Origin: Lachnospiraceae bacterium
GTDB lineage: Bacteria > Bacillota > Clostridia > Lachnospirales > Lachnospiraceae
Direction: 5' to 3'
NCBI GenBank assembly: GCA_022483465.1
Contig: JAKVNF010000002.1
Coordinates: forward strand, 1 to 64,000
Length of the DNA: 64,000 bases
Each line of letters opens with the position of its first letter. Within the stretch, counting starts at the first letter, position 1. Shown piece by piece: positions 8,965 through 17,245 of the stretch. The translations under genes and the position numbers were made by a program. A model generated the notes under the pieces. That model saw only the letters and a program-made list of their open reading frames with translations. It did no database searches and was not told where the DNA came from.

Positions 8965-9938
8965 GCATTCAAAGAGAAGACAACATCATGCGGATCACCT
9001 TTGAAGACGATACGTGGAAACAAGGTGAAGAGGAAATCCTGTCGGTGGCGGACGGTACCACGCCGTTCTATTCGGCAGAGACATGGCAGGTTGCCGGAGT
9101 GAATACGCTCCGCAGCGGCCAGATCACGGATAACGGGACCAGTGAGACATCCCTTACGGTTACGCTCGCGGAGGCGGGGAGTCTCGCCTTCAGCTACATC
9201 GTTTCCAGTGAGCAGAACTATGACTGGCTCCATGTGCTCGTGGATGGGACGGAGGTGCTGAAGAAGTCCGGAACCGGCACCAGCACCTTTACGGAATTCA
9301 CCTACGATCTTGCTGCAGGCGTGCATACGATCGTGCTCCGCTACACCAAGGACGGTTCTCAGAGCAGGGGAAATGATGCCTGCGCGATCGGGTATCTCCT
9401 GTTCATGGGTGTAGAGCCGCCCTATGCAAAAAAATACCTGCTGACGGATTTCAACGGAAAGATCTACAGGCTCGTAAATGGCGTGGTGACGGAAATTACA
9501 GACGCTGTCGCGGCAAATCTTGGCGAAGCCTCGTTCTTTCAGGAAAAAGGCTTTGATACCCTGCCGACTTCCGAACAGATCACGAGCCTTACGAAACCAA
9601 TCATCTACCGCTGGTCGGATGGAAATCCGAAAGCCATGAAAGCGGCGGTGAAGGCCGTGCCGAAGAAGCAGACGATTCACTGTATCGCAGATCTTAGCCA
9701 CGAGACCATCCACGGCATTACACAGATGACTGCCGTTTACACAGGGACGGTAACCGTATCGTACAGTTTTGATGGAACCACCTATACGGATGCGGTTGAT
9801 ATGGCCACATTTCTTGCAACGGACTATGCCTCGATCTATTCCGGCGCACAGGCGAATAAGAAGATCTGGTTTCAGTTCATGATCGAAGGAGCTGCCTCCT
9901 CCCTCACGAACTTTGTCATCACCTATAAGAACGATTGA
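8961..9938 (+). CDS. Phage baseplate/tail-fibre protein with jelly-roll-like N-terminus
   Basis: A 325-residue protein starting at GTG 8961, which overlaps the previous stop and follows GGAGGAGG. Residues 1-145 form a beta-sandwich pattern (AGSLAFSYIVSSEQNYDW, DGTEVLKKSGTGTSTFTEF) like carbohydrate-binding jelly rolls; the rest (FNGKIYRLVNGVVTEI) is like phage receptor-binding or fibre proteins. There are no catalytic motifs. It probably contacts the cell surface. Confidence 0.55.
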   Translation: MSIQREDNIMRITFEDDTWKQGEEEILSVADGTTPFYSAETWQVAGVNTLRSGQITDNGTSETSLTVTLAEAGSLAFSYIVSSEQNYDWLHVLVDGTEVLKKSGTGTSTFTEFTYDLAAGVHTIVLRYTKDGSQSRGNDACAIGYLLFMGVEPPYAKKYLLTDFNGKIYRLVNGVVTEITDAVAANLGEASFFQEKGFDTLPTSEQITSLTKPIIYRWSDGNPKAMKAAVKAVPKKQTIHCIADLSHETIHGITQMTAVYTGTVTVSYSFDGTTYTDAVDMATFLATDYASIYSGAQANKKIWFQFMIEGAASSLTNFVITYKND

Positions 9939-9949
9939 GGAGGAGAAAA

Positions 9950-11257
9950 ATGCTGAAAGGACATCTGCAGATTGATCTGCACAATGAAATCACAGGAGAG
10001 AACAAGCGGATCGAGCAGGATAACATGGTTACGAATGCACTGGGTGATTTGCTAGGCCTTGCCGCAAACGTTGGTGGGAAAGGATACGATCACTTTGATG
10101 ATTTACTGCCCGCCGCCACATATGCATTGGGAGGATTGTTCCTGTTCGACGGAACCCTTACGGAAGATGCGAATAACGTTCATTTTCCGATGAACGTCCA
10201 TCTAACAGGCCATGCCGGTCAGAACACAAATACGGCTTCAAAGCTTGGTGGATCGATTAATAAAGCGGAGTCAGGACGAACAGACACAGGCTATGTGAAT
10301 GTCTGGGATTTCTCCACATCACAGGCAAATGGTACGATCGCCTCCCTTGCGCTGACGCACCGAAGAGGTGGTGAAAGTCCGTTTACAGGGGCACAGTACG
10401 ATGAAGGCAATCTTAGCTGTGATCGCTCTTATTGCCCACTTACTTTTGATGAGAGTACAGGTACGCTGTATTTGTATCGCGATGGCAAGATCTACAAGAA
10501 AACATTTTTTACTAATATCGTCAAGGCATATACACCTTATCTTGGAGAAGAAACGCAGGTCTTTGACTTTGCCTTTAAAGATCCTGAAAACTACTATTAC
10601 TGGGCAGTCGCGGATGGTTATGACGGATACCTGTATGCTGTTTATGTTCCCAATGTCACCAAGCAGGGGACGGTCAGCATTCGAATCAGGAAGTTCAAGA
10701 TCTCTGATTTCTCTTTTCAGGAAGAAGCGGAGCAGATTATTGCCATACCAAATGTAACGGCAAAGTCTACCGGTGGCACAGATTACTATGAAGAGCTGAA
10801 TGCAGTGGTATCCGACGGATACCTGTATTTCATCAGTTATGATGAGCATACGCTATATAAAGTAAACCTGTCGAATACTGTTGACGTGAAGGAGATAAAT
10901 TTCGGTGGTATCCGTTGCAGGAAGATCTATCCAATACGTGGCGGTGGTGTCTTCGCAACATTTGAGTGGACGGGAACCACTTCTTCCGGATCTACGACAA
11001 CCTATGGGAGTCCTGGCATTGTTTATTCTGATGGCAAGTATCGATTGAATGAAGAATCGACCAGTAGTATCGGGTATCCATCATACTACATTACGCATGA
11101 AACAGAGAAGCTGCAGCGATTTAGGATGTCGAATCAAAGTCTGTGTTATTCTTTCGCTTGCAACTATCTGGGAACCATCTGCAACCTGAGTTCTCCGATC
11201 GTGAAGACCAGCGCTCAGTCCATGAAGGTTACATACACGCTAACGGATGCGGTCTGA
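9950..11257 (+). CDS. Phage tail-fibre/receptor-binding-like protein
   Basis: A 435-residue protein. ATG 9950 is chosen for the GAGGAGGAG site 5-8 bases upstream. The N-terminus (MLKGHLQIDLHNEITGENKR) is a short conserved phage head domain; the body is beta-rich with repeated D/G/Y strands (DGYLYAVYVPN, DGYLYFISYDEHTLYKVN) like a propeller or fibre shaft. GC content falls in 10.4-11.2 kb compared with neighbours, consistent with host-range gene exchange. Function is inferred from place in the tail operon. Confidence 0.55.
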   Translation: MLKGHLQIDLHNEITGENKRIEQDNMVTNALGDLLGLAANVGGKGYDHFDDLLPAATYALGGLFLFDGTLTEDANNVHFPMNVHLTGHAGQNTNTASKLGGSINKAESGRTDTGYVNVWDFSTSQANGTIASLALTHRRGGESPFTGAQYDEGNLSCDRSYCPLTFDESTGTLYLYRDGKIYKKTFFTNIVKAYTPYLGEETQVFDFAFKDPENYYYWAVADGYDGYLYAVYVPNVTKQGTVSIRIRKFKISDFSFQEEAEQIIAIPNVTAKSTGGTDYYEELNAVVSDGYLYFISYDEHTLYKVNLSNTVDVKEINFGGIRCRKIYPIRGGGVFATFEWTGTTSSGSTTTYGSPGIVYSDGKYRLNEESTSSIGYPSYYITHETEKLQRFRMSNQSLCYSFACNYLGTICNLSSPIVKTSAQSMKVTYTLTDAV

Positions 11258-11271
11258 GGGAGGTGATACCG

Positions 11272-11595
11272 TTGATAGACTTTATCCTGAAATACTGGAT
11301 TCAGGAGCTGTTTGCTCTGATCATCGCCATCATCACATGGTTGTGGCGAGCGCTGCTCCGGCGAAAACAGGAGAACGACGAAATCAAAGAAGGAATGATG
11401 GCACTGCTGCACGACCGGATTTATCAGGCCTGCAGCTTTTTTATTGCCCGGGGTTATTGCACGCCGGAAGACCGGAGCAATCTCGAGTACCTGTATAAGC
11501 CATACAAGGCGCTCGGCGGTAATGGGACTGGAGAATCCCTGTACAGGAAGTGTCTGGAACTACCACTCACGGTAGAAGAGAAGGAGGTGAAGTGA
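11272..11595 (+). CDS. Small membrane-anchored phage protein of the lysis module
   Basis: A 107-residue protein starting at TTG 11272, supported by GGGAGGTG 8 bases upstream; no ATG fits. Residues 5-25 (FILKYWIQELFALIIAII) form one membrane helix, followed by a basic stretch (RALLRRKQ) and a soluble helical domain. It ends just before the holin gene. It resembles the small anchored proteins often found next to holins in clostridial prophages. Exact function is unknown. Confidence 0.6.
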   Translation: MIDFILKYWIQELFALIIAIITWLWRALLRRKQENDEIKEGMMALLHDRIYQACSFFIARGYCTPEDRSNLEYLYKPYKALGGNGTGESLYRKCLELPLTVEEKEVK

Positions 11596-11597
11596 AC

Positions 11598-11867
11598 ATG
11601 GACTTTGGAATCGCAAGTGTGGCTGCAATCACGGTGATTGCATATCTGGTCGGTATCGGCTGCAAGGCAGCAGGCTCCGTTAAGGATGAGCTGATCCCGG
11701 TGATTTGTGGATGCGTCGGTGCTGTGCTCGGTGTAGCCGGTCTGTATCTGATGCCGGACTTCCCGGCAAAGGATGTCATCAACGCGCTGGCAGTTGGCAT
11801 CGTATCCGGGCTTGCAGCAACTGGCGTGAACCAGATCTACAAGCAGATGTCGAAGAATGATCAGTGA
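11598..11867 (+). CDS. Phage holin, A118 Hol118-like
   Basis: An 89-residue protein with hydrophobic helices at about residues 5-24 and 37-55, a short loop with PDFPAKDVINALAVG, and the C-terminal signature SGLAATGVNQIYKQ typical of phage A118-type holins. It would form membrane lesions that release or activate the endolysin. ATG 11598 lies 2 bases after the preceding stop, and GGAGGTGAAG precedes it. The endolysin follows after a hairpin. Confidence 0.85.
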   Translation: MDFGIASVAAITVIAYLVGIGCKAAGSVKDELIPVICGCVGAVLGVAGLYLMPDFPAKDVINALAVGIVSGLAATGVNQIYKQMSKNDQ

Positions 11868-11920
11868 GAGGAGGTGATCCTCATATCCCGGCGGTCCCTT
11901 CCGTGAATGGGACAACTCTG

Positions 11921-11954
11921 GCTCTTCGGGCATCACAACCCGGAGGGCTTTTCT
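11921..11954 (+). terminator. Hairpin with TTTTCTT between holin and endolysin
   Basis: Arms 11921-11930 and 11939-11948 pair over 10 bases with two G-U pairs, followed by TTTTCTT. It may attenuate transcription into the endolysin gene. Confidence 0.5.
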
Positions 11955-11979
11955 TGTTGTGATGAAGGAGGAGAAGATC

Positions 11980-12936
11980 ATGAGTGAATACAGAGGAATT
12001 GATGTAAGCCGCTGGCAGGGACAGATCGACTGGGCAAGGGTGAAGGCAGCAGGTATCCAGTTTGCCATCATCAAGGCAGGCGGCTCGGACGATGGTTTCT
12101 ATACAGATCCCAGATGGGAAGAGAACTACAGAAATGCCAAGGCGAACGGCATCGCGGTTGGTGCGTATTATTTCGTGGGTCCGGCCTGCACGTCTGCGGA
12201 AGCGGGGAAGGCTGATGCACAGCGTTTCCTGAATCAGCTGAAGAACAAGCAGTTCGAGTACCCGGTGTTTATCGATGTCGAGGCTACGCCTGCATCCGCA
12301 AAGGCTGGTGCTACAGAAGCGACGATTGCTTTCTGCAGAGCGCTGGAAGCCGCTGGATACTTTGCAGGTATCTACAGTTCCACCTATTCCGGATTCCGTG
12401 ACCGGCTGGATGATTCGAAGCTCACTCCATTCATGCATTGGGTAGCACAGTATGCTTCGAGATGTACCTATGGCGGGGCATACGGAATCTGGCAGTACTC
12501 GTCTTCCGGGAGAGTGGACGGAATTGCCGGAAATGTGGATATGGATATCGCCTATCAGGACTATCCGGCCATTATCAAGAATGGTGGATTCAACGGATAC
12601 ACCAAGCAGGGCAGTGCGCAGGAGGCCACTCCGGTTCAACCGCGTAAGTCGGTGGATGAACTGGCGCGGGAGGTACTGGCCGGGAAGTGGGGCAATGGTG
12701 ATGATCGGAAGAACCGCATCACGACTGCTGGCTATGACTACGCAGCCGTGCAGGCAAAGGTGAACGAGCTGCTCGGAGCGTCAGCGGCGACCTACTACAC
12801 GGTACGAAGCGGAGATACGCTGTCTGCCATCGCCCGGAAGTATGGCACGTCCGTGGCGGCAATCCAGAAGCTGAATTCAGCCCTGATCAGAAATGTGAAT
12901 CAGATCCAGGTGGGATGGAAGATCAGAGTGAAGTAA
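11980..12936 (+). CDS. Endolysin: GH25 lysozyme + Cpl-7 repeat + LysM
   Basis: A 318-residue muramidase. Residues 1-200 are a GH25 domain (GIDVSRWQG at the start, then FIDVEATPAS with the catalytic acid pair, and the Y-G-I-W-Q-Y strand). Residues about 221-265 are a Cpl-7 repeat (ELAREVLAGKWGNGDDR), and about 270-318 a LysM (YYTVRSGDTLSAIARKYG), both binding peptidoglycan. ATG 11980 is chosen over 11959 because AAGGAGG is 8 bases upstream. There is no signal peptide, so export relies on the holin. A terminator follows. It appears intact. Confidence 0.92.
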   Translation: MSEYRGIDVSRWQGQIDWARVKAAGIQFAIIKAGGSDDGFYTDPRWEENYRNAKANGIAVGAYYFVGPACTSAEAGKADAQRFLNQLKNKQFEYPVFIDVEATPASAKAGATEATIAFCRALEAAGYFAGIYSSTYSGFRDRLDDSKLTPFMHWVAQYASRCTYGGAYGIWQYSSSGRVDGIAGNVDMDIAYQDYPAIIKNGGFNGYTKQGSAQEATPVQPRKSVDELAREVLAGKWGNGDDRKNRITTAGYDYAAVQAKVNELLGASAATYYTVRSGDTLSAIARKYGTSVAAIQKLNSALIRNVNQIQVGWKIRVK

Positions 12937-12940
12937 GAAA

Positions 12941-12990
12941 TACGGCCAGTGGGTAACTCTTGTGAGCTGCCTGCTGGCCGTTATTTTATT
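12941..12990 (+). terminator. Intrinsic terminator after the endolysin
   Basis: ACGGCCAG (12942-12949) pairs with CTGGCCGT (12974-12981), extended imperfectly inward, and is followed by TATTTTATTT. It ends the late lysis transcript. Confidence 0.7.
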
Positions 12991-13034
12991 TCGATAAGCT
13001 GGAAGTTGTATCACGGTTCTTCCCGTTCTGCCAT

Positions 13035-13541
13035 CTATCGAAGATCCAACACCATCAAATCAAAGTCATAGTATTTATCACCGATTTTGAAATATGCTGG
13101 ATAACTTCCAGTCTTTTTGAAGCCATATTTTTGATACAAATGTATCGCAGAAGCATTGTCACTTCTGACGTCAAGATAAATCAGTTCAATTCCGTTTTCT
13201 CTGGCATACATGACCAGTGTCTCCAGCAAACGGCCCCCTATTCCCTGATTCCAGTATGCTTTCCGCACCGAAAGACCGAGCTCCGCCAGATGACTCATTC
13301 TACGTGACATTCCGGAAAGGCTCCCGTTTCCGATCATACTTTTCCCATCAAATGCGCCAATCGAAACAGAATGCGAATCCTGGTGAACGGACTGAAGATA
13401 CTCCCTTTCCGATTCAATCGTAATCGACAGTCCTTCTTCTCTAAACGTCAGATTGTCCGATTCAGCACCAATCTGATGCATGTAGGCTAATGCCTGTTCT
13501 GCATCCGCCGCCAGATTTTCTCGTATGATAATTTCCGACAT
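13035..13541 (-). CDS. GNAT-family N-acetyltransferase
   Basis: A 168-residue GCN5-type acetyltransferase transferring acetyl from acetyl-CoA to an amine. The acetyl-CoA loop is VRKAYWNQGIGGRLLETL (about residues 92-109), the variant Q-x-x-G-x-G/A motif, followed by the conserved strand IELIYLDVRSDNASAIHLYQ and GFKKTG. It is a cargo gene between the lysis and recombination modules, on the opposite strand to the phage genes and lower in GC, suggesting separate acquisition. Substrate is unknown; RimI-like or small-molecule acetylation are both possible. Confidence 0.85.
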   Translation of the reverse strand: MSEIIIRENLAADAEQALAYMHQIGAESDNLTFREEGLSITIESEREYLQSVHQDSHSVSIGAFDGKSMIGNGSLSGMSRRMSHLAELGLSVRKAYWNQGIGGRLLETLVMYARENGIELIYLDVRSDNASAIHLYQKYGFKKTGSYPAYFKIGDKYYDFDLMVLDLR

Positions 13542-13680
13542 GTAGATTTCTCTATCCTTTCAATTCAATAACTTCTGATTTGAATTTCTGATTTAACCTT
13601 ACACGTCTAACTTCAATCGTTCAATCACTTTCTGCCGCCGTTTCGGCAGCAATTTTTCTCATTCCATTTCCGATTTCCTT

Positions 13681-13970
13681 CTGAAAGTTCCGTTTATATG
13701 TGACGGGATGAAAAAATCCCTCGGGCCATTTCCGATTTGCCCTCGAATGGTCCGCATACATATGCGAGGAAGAAATTCTCATGGACCGTTCAAAATCGCG
13801 TGTGAATGGTCCGCATATACCTGCAGGAAAATTTCACGTCCCGTCACAAAAACGCCCGGGAAGTGTCCGCTGATAGGTGAAAGCAAAGATTCCTTTGCTC
13901 AACCTTGCGGGAACTGTCCTGTGAGTAGTGAAGGGATTTCTATATCGACAACCTCAGCGCAAAAGGAGAA
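13681..13970 (+). repeat. Five degenerate ~50-63 bp tandem units with stem-loops
   Basis: The gap 13542-13975 holds no gene. From 13681 there are five recognisable units starting near 13681, 13744, 13803, 13859 and 13909, each opening with a version of GAATGGTCCGCATA (TGAAAGTTCCGTTTATA, GGAAGTGTCCGCTGATA, GGAACTGTCCTGTGAGTA) and followed by a purine-rich tract ending ATTYC or a short hairpin (GGGATGAAAAAATCCC in unit 1, AGCAAAG...CTTTGCT in unit 4). They lead straight into the gene at 13976. They could be protein-binding repeats or a folded leader. Confidence 0.55.
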
Positions 13971-13975
13971 CAACC

Positions 13976-14428
13976 ATGACGGAAGAAGAAATGCAGCAGG
14001 CAATCCTGCTGAGACAGAACGGGATGAGCAATCGGAAGATCGCGGAGTACACGGGTCTTCCTTACGAGAAGATCCGGTATCAGTGCAAGAAGCAGGGATA
14101 CGACAAAGCACCCGTAGACGAGAGCCTGCTCATCAAAATCCAGAGCCGGAAAGCCTGCGCCTACTGCGGAAAGCCCATCATGCAGAACGACTCGCCGGGA
14201 CGGAAGAAACGGTTCTGCTCGGATGAGTGCCGCAGAGCGTATTGGCACCTGCATCGCGCCGAGGAGAAACAGAGACCTAAGGCGATCTATACCAAGGTGT
14301 GTGCGTATTGCGGTAAAACCTTCGAGGTTTACGGCGATAAAGACCGGAAATATTGTTCGCGCGCTCATTATCTGGAGGCGCATTCCGGCCACCTATATAT
14401 TAGGAAGAACGCCAAAGAAATAACTTGA
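13976..14428 (+). CDS. Prophage HTH / double zinc-ribbon protein, copy 1
   Basis: A 150-residue protein with AAGGAG before ATG 13976. Residues 3-42 are a sigma-region-4/resolvase-like helix-turn-helix (MQQAILLRQNGMSNRKIAEY). Two cysteine clusters follow: CAYCG with FCSDEC (about 59-88) and CAYCG with KYCSRAHY (about 110-133), MYM/FCS-like zinc knuckles. It would bind DNA. A paralogue lies immediately downstream, and serine recombinases follow, so it may control recombination or bind att-region repeats such as those just upstream. Such proteins are often labelled sigma-70 subunits in clostridial prophages; I would not accept that role without data. Confidence 0.7.
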   Translation: MTEEEMQQAILLRQNGMSNRKIAEYTGLPYEKIRYQCKKQGYDKAPVDESLLIKIQSRKACAYCGKPIMQNDSPGRKKRFCSDECRRAYWHLHRAEEKQRPKAIYTKVCAYCGKTFEVYGDKDRKYCSRAHYLEAHSGHLYIRKNAKEIT

Positions 14429-14483
14429 TACTATCGCATACAAGAGTGATGTATGGACTACCGAAAAAAGGAGGTGCGGTCAG

Positions 14484-14933
14484 ATGCAAATAAAGGATGA
14501 AGCCTTACAGCAGGCAATTTTGCTGAGAACAAATGGAATGAGTTACCGGAAGATTGCGGAATACACCCGCCTTCCCTACGAGAAAATCCGGTATCAGTGC
14601 AGAAATCTCGATTGCGATAAGACTCCGGTGGATGAGGAAATGCCATCAAAGATTCAGAACCGTGAGGTCTGTGCCTACTGCGGAAGGCCCATCACAGAAA
14701 ATGAGCACAGCAGGGGAAGAAAGAAGCGGTTCTGCTGTGAGGAGTGCCGGAGAAAATACTGGAAGATTCACCGGGATGAGCAGAAACAGAAGCCGACAGC
14801 GATCTACACAAAGGTTTGTCCGTATTGTGGAAAAACCTTCGAGGTCTACGGAAATAAGCATCGGAAATACTGCTGCCATGAGCATTATGTCGCGGATTAC
14901 TTCGGAGACGGCAAGCACAGCAGGGTTTCCTGA
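14484..14933 (+). CDS. Prophage HTH / double zinc-ribbon protein, copy 2
   Basis: A 149-residue paralogue of the gene at 13976, alike along its whole length: HTH (LRTNGMSYRKIAEYTRLPYE), then CAYCG...FCCEEC and CPYCG...KYCCHEHY zinc sites. GGAGGTG precedes its ATG. The tandem pair arose by duplication and has diverged, so the two may form a heterodimer or have distinct DNA targets. It is 17 bases from the next gene and probably in one operon with the recombinases. Confidence 0.7.
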   Translation: MQIKDEALQQAILLRTNGMSYRKIAEYTRLPYEKIRYQCRNLDCDKTPVDEEMPSKIQNREVCAYCGRPITENEHSRGRKKRFCCEECRRKYWKIHRDEQKQKPTAIYTKVCPYCGKTFEVYGNKHRKYCCHEHYVADYFGDGKHSRVS

Positions 14934-14949
14934 AAGAAGGGAGAAAAGC

Positions 14950-15762
14950 ATGGAGATCAAAACGATCATTGAGGACCGGGCAGCCATTGTACGGTTCCTT
15001 GAAAATGAAACAGGCGAGAAGATGGATTATGCGGGAGCACCGACATTTAACTATCGGATCGGCCCATACACGGTACTTCGAAACGGCAACATCCGCGTGA
15101 GTGATGAGACAGCAGATCCAGCGCTCCTTCAGAAGTTGATTGAGGCCGGATACGCCGTGGACGAGGCAAAGCGCTCTGCCATCGAGGCGGAGCTTTCAGA
15201 TCGCGTTACCACCCGGGTAAACCTCATCAACATGCTTGCTTCGAAGGGAGAGTTGATCAATAAGGCCATCGACCAGCCGAATGCCTTTTACATTTCCAAG
15301 GCCTTGGTCAAAAGACTGAAAAATGCCTGTCCTACAGAGCTGGTGGACTTCAACGAAACACTTGTCCGGTCAGGAGGCACAAGAGCTACCAGAGGGATCG
15401 AGTTCCTTTCAGATAGGGTGCTGTTCACAGGATTCCCGGAAGGAAGACCGGAGGCAGAGTTTGCCGCCTTTCAGGATCTGGCGAACGGGATGGTCGAATC
15501 CTGCGAGACTGCTGCGTGGGTGAAGGCAGATCCGGTGCAGGCGGTCAATGAACGGTACACGTTCCGGGGTTGGATGAACAGCATCGGCATGGGCGGTAAC
15601 GAGCATAGAGAGACTCGACGCATTCTGATGCAGCATCTGGATGGAAACGCGGCTTTTCGAACAGAAGCGCAGCAGGAAAAAGCGCGGAATCAGCGCCGGA
15701 AAATGAAGGGGGCAGAACAGCATGAGCATACAGCAGAACCGGACTTCATCGTCCTCGGGTAA
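14950..15762 (+). CDS. Conserved prophage protein of unknown function next to serine recombinases
   Basis: A 270-residue soluble protein without membrane segments. The first 70 residues (MEIKTIIEDRAAIVRFLENE, then NYRIGPYTVLRNGNIRV) and a helical central part (VNLINMLASKGELINKAIDQP) are typical of a family common in clostridial prophages and integrative elements, sometimes loosely called 'virulence-related'. The C-terminus is very basic (QEKARNQRRKMKGAEQ). It overlaps the next recombinase start by 41 bases. I see no catalytic motif and do not assign a function; a role supporting recombination is only suggested by position. Confidence 0.6.
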   Translation: MEIKTIIEDRAAIVRFLENETGEKMDYAGAPTFNYRIGPYTVLRNGNIRVSDETADPALLQKLIEAGYAVDEAKRSAIEAELSDRVTTRVNLINMLASKGELINKAIDQPNAFYISKALVKRLKNACPTELVDFNETLVRSGGTRATRGIEFLSDRVLFTGFPEGRPEAEFAAFQDLANGMVESCETAAWVKADPVQAVNERYTFRGWMNSIGMGGNEHRETRRILMQHLDGNAAFRTEAQQEKARNQRRKMKGAEQHEHTAEPDFIVLG

Positions 15763-17245
15763 CGTGATCCTGATTCCACACATAGAAAGATCACGGGATC
15801 GGCGGATCCGGGCAGCGGTCTACTGCCGGGTATCCAGCAAGCACGAGGATCAGGAATATTCACTGGAAAACCAGATCAGACACTATCGGGAGACGGTCGG
15901 AGAGGATCCTCGGTATGAGCTTGTCGAGATTTACTACGACTTTGGCATCTCGGGATTCAAGGAAGCAAGACCTGGATTCCAGCGGATGCTAGAGGAATCG
16001 AAAGAAGGAAAGTTCGAGCTGGTCATCACAAAGTCCATCACCCGTTTTGCCCGGAACACCGGCACGGTGCTCGATGCAACCAGACTTCTCCGGAGCCGGG
16101 GCATCGGTGTGTACTTCGAACTGCAGCAGATCAATACGCTCGGAGAAGGTGGGGAGCTGCTCATGACGCTGTTCGCTGCCTTCGGGCAGGCAGAGAGTGA
16201 AGCCAATCGTCTCGATTCCAAAATGACGATCAAGAGAAAGACTGAACGGCAGGAACCGATCCAGCAGATCCAGCGGGTGTTCGGATACACAAAGAATGCA
16301 GACGGGGAGATCGTTCCGGATGAGAATGCAGACCGCGTGCTGGAAATCTTTGAGATGGCAGCTGATGGATTCACGGTCGGTCAGATCACCAACTACCTGA
16401 ACGGCGAGGGTGTCAAAACGCAGACCGGGGCAAAGTTCTATCGGACCACAGTGACGAGGATTCTGAAGAATGAGGAATACAAAGGGGACTTTGTTCAGTT
16501 CAAACACTACGTCGATGAGCACCGGAAGCTCCGGAAGAATTGTGGCGAGGTATCGATGCTCTATTACGCAGAAAACCATGTGCCGATCGTGACGAATGAG
16601 CTCTGGGAGAAAGCGCAGAGGGCACTCGGTGTCAGGCAGAAATCGAAACCGGAACCGGAGGAGAAGGCACCTCTTGATGCATTTCCTTATAAAGATCAGC
16701 TTTACTGCGCGAAGTGCGGCCACAGGCTGATGCGTTCCTACACCGGAGGGAAGAACCGCTGGATATGCTCTGGAAAAGAGAAGTTCACCGGTTCCTTCTG
16801 CTCCGGTGTTTCTATCCCCGATGAGGTGGTAAGAAGCTGGGGAGCATTCAGCGAGGATCGGTACATCACCGAAACCACCGACCGGGGCAGGGTGACCGGT
16901 TTCACCTATGAGGACAGCATCAGCTGGCACAGAAATCACACAGAGAAACGGCATAGCCATAATGCCCCGGTGCTGTCTGAAGAGAACTACCCATACAAGG
17001 ACCGGATTTTCTGCAAATACTGTGGTGGGAAGCTGCGGCGCATCATTGCCAACAATGGGAGCGTGAAATGGATCTGCAACAACAGCAGCCGGTACGGTAA
17101 GGCGATCTGCAAGGGAGTCCGGGTGCCAGATGAGATGCTGCAATCCCTGCGTGATTATCCCTGCATTGTCTACATTGGAAAGGAGATCATCGATGGCAAA
17201 GAATGTTACGGTTATTCCCGCAAGCCCGATCAGAAAGTCGGCTGA
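15722..17245 (+). CDS. Large serine recombinase 1
   Basis: A 507-residue serine recombinase/integrase. Residues about 30-165 are the resolvase catalytic domain with nucleophile S38 (YCRVSSKHEDQ) and the conserved arginines in TKSITRFARNT. Then come the recombinase domain (VFGYTKNADGEI...EEYKGDF) and two zinc ribbons: YCAKCGHRLM...WICSGK and FCKYCGGKL...WICNNSS. It makes staggered two-base cuts at att sites and, with a partner, integrates or excises the prophage. Having two zinc ribbons rather than one is unusual. It overlaps the preceding and the following genes. Confidence 0.9.
   Translation: MSIQQNRTSSSSGNVILIPHIERSRDRRIRAAVYCRVSSKHEDQEYSLENQIRHYRETVGEDPRYELVEIYYDFGISGFKEARPGFQRMLEESKEGKFELVITKSITRFARNTGTVLDATRLLRSRGIGVYFELQQINTLGEGGELLMTLFAAFGQAESEANRLDSKMTIKRKTERQEPIQQIQRVFGYTKNADGEIVPDENADRVLEIFEMAADGFTVGQITNYLNGEGVKTQTGAKFYRTTVTRILKNEEYKGDFVQFKHYVDEHRKLRKNCGEVSMLYYAENHVPIVTNELWEKAQRALGVRQKSKPEPEEKAPLDAFPYKDQLYCAKCGHRLMRSYTGGKNRWICSGKEKFTGSFCSGVSIPDEVVRSWGAFSEDRYITETTDRGRVTGFTYEDSISWHRNHTEKRHSHNAPVLSEENYPYKDRIFCKYCGGKLRRIIANNGSVKWICNNSSRYGKAICKGVRVPDEMLQSLRDYPCIVYIGKEIIDGKECYGYSRKPDQKVG

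Noticed and set aside
11143-11271. Longer upstream start for the small membrane protein at 11272
   Set aside because: It would overlap the end of the fibre gene and lacks a ribosome site; the TTG at 11272 has GGGAGGTG at correct spacing and begins directly with the membrane helix.
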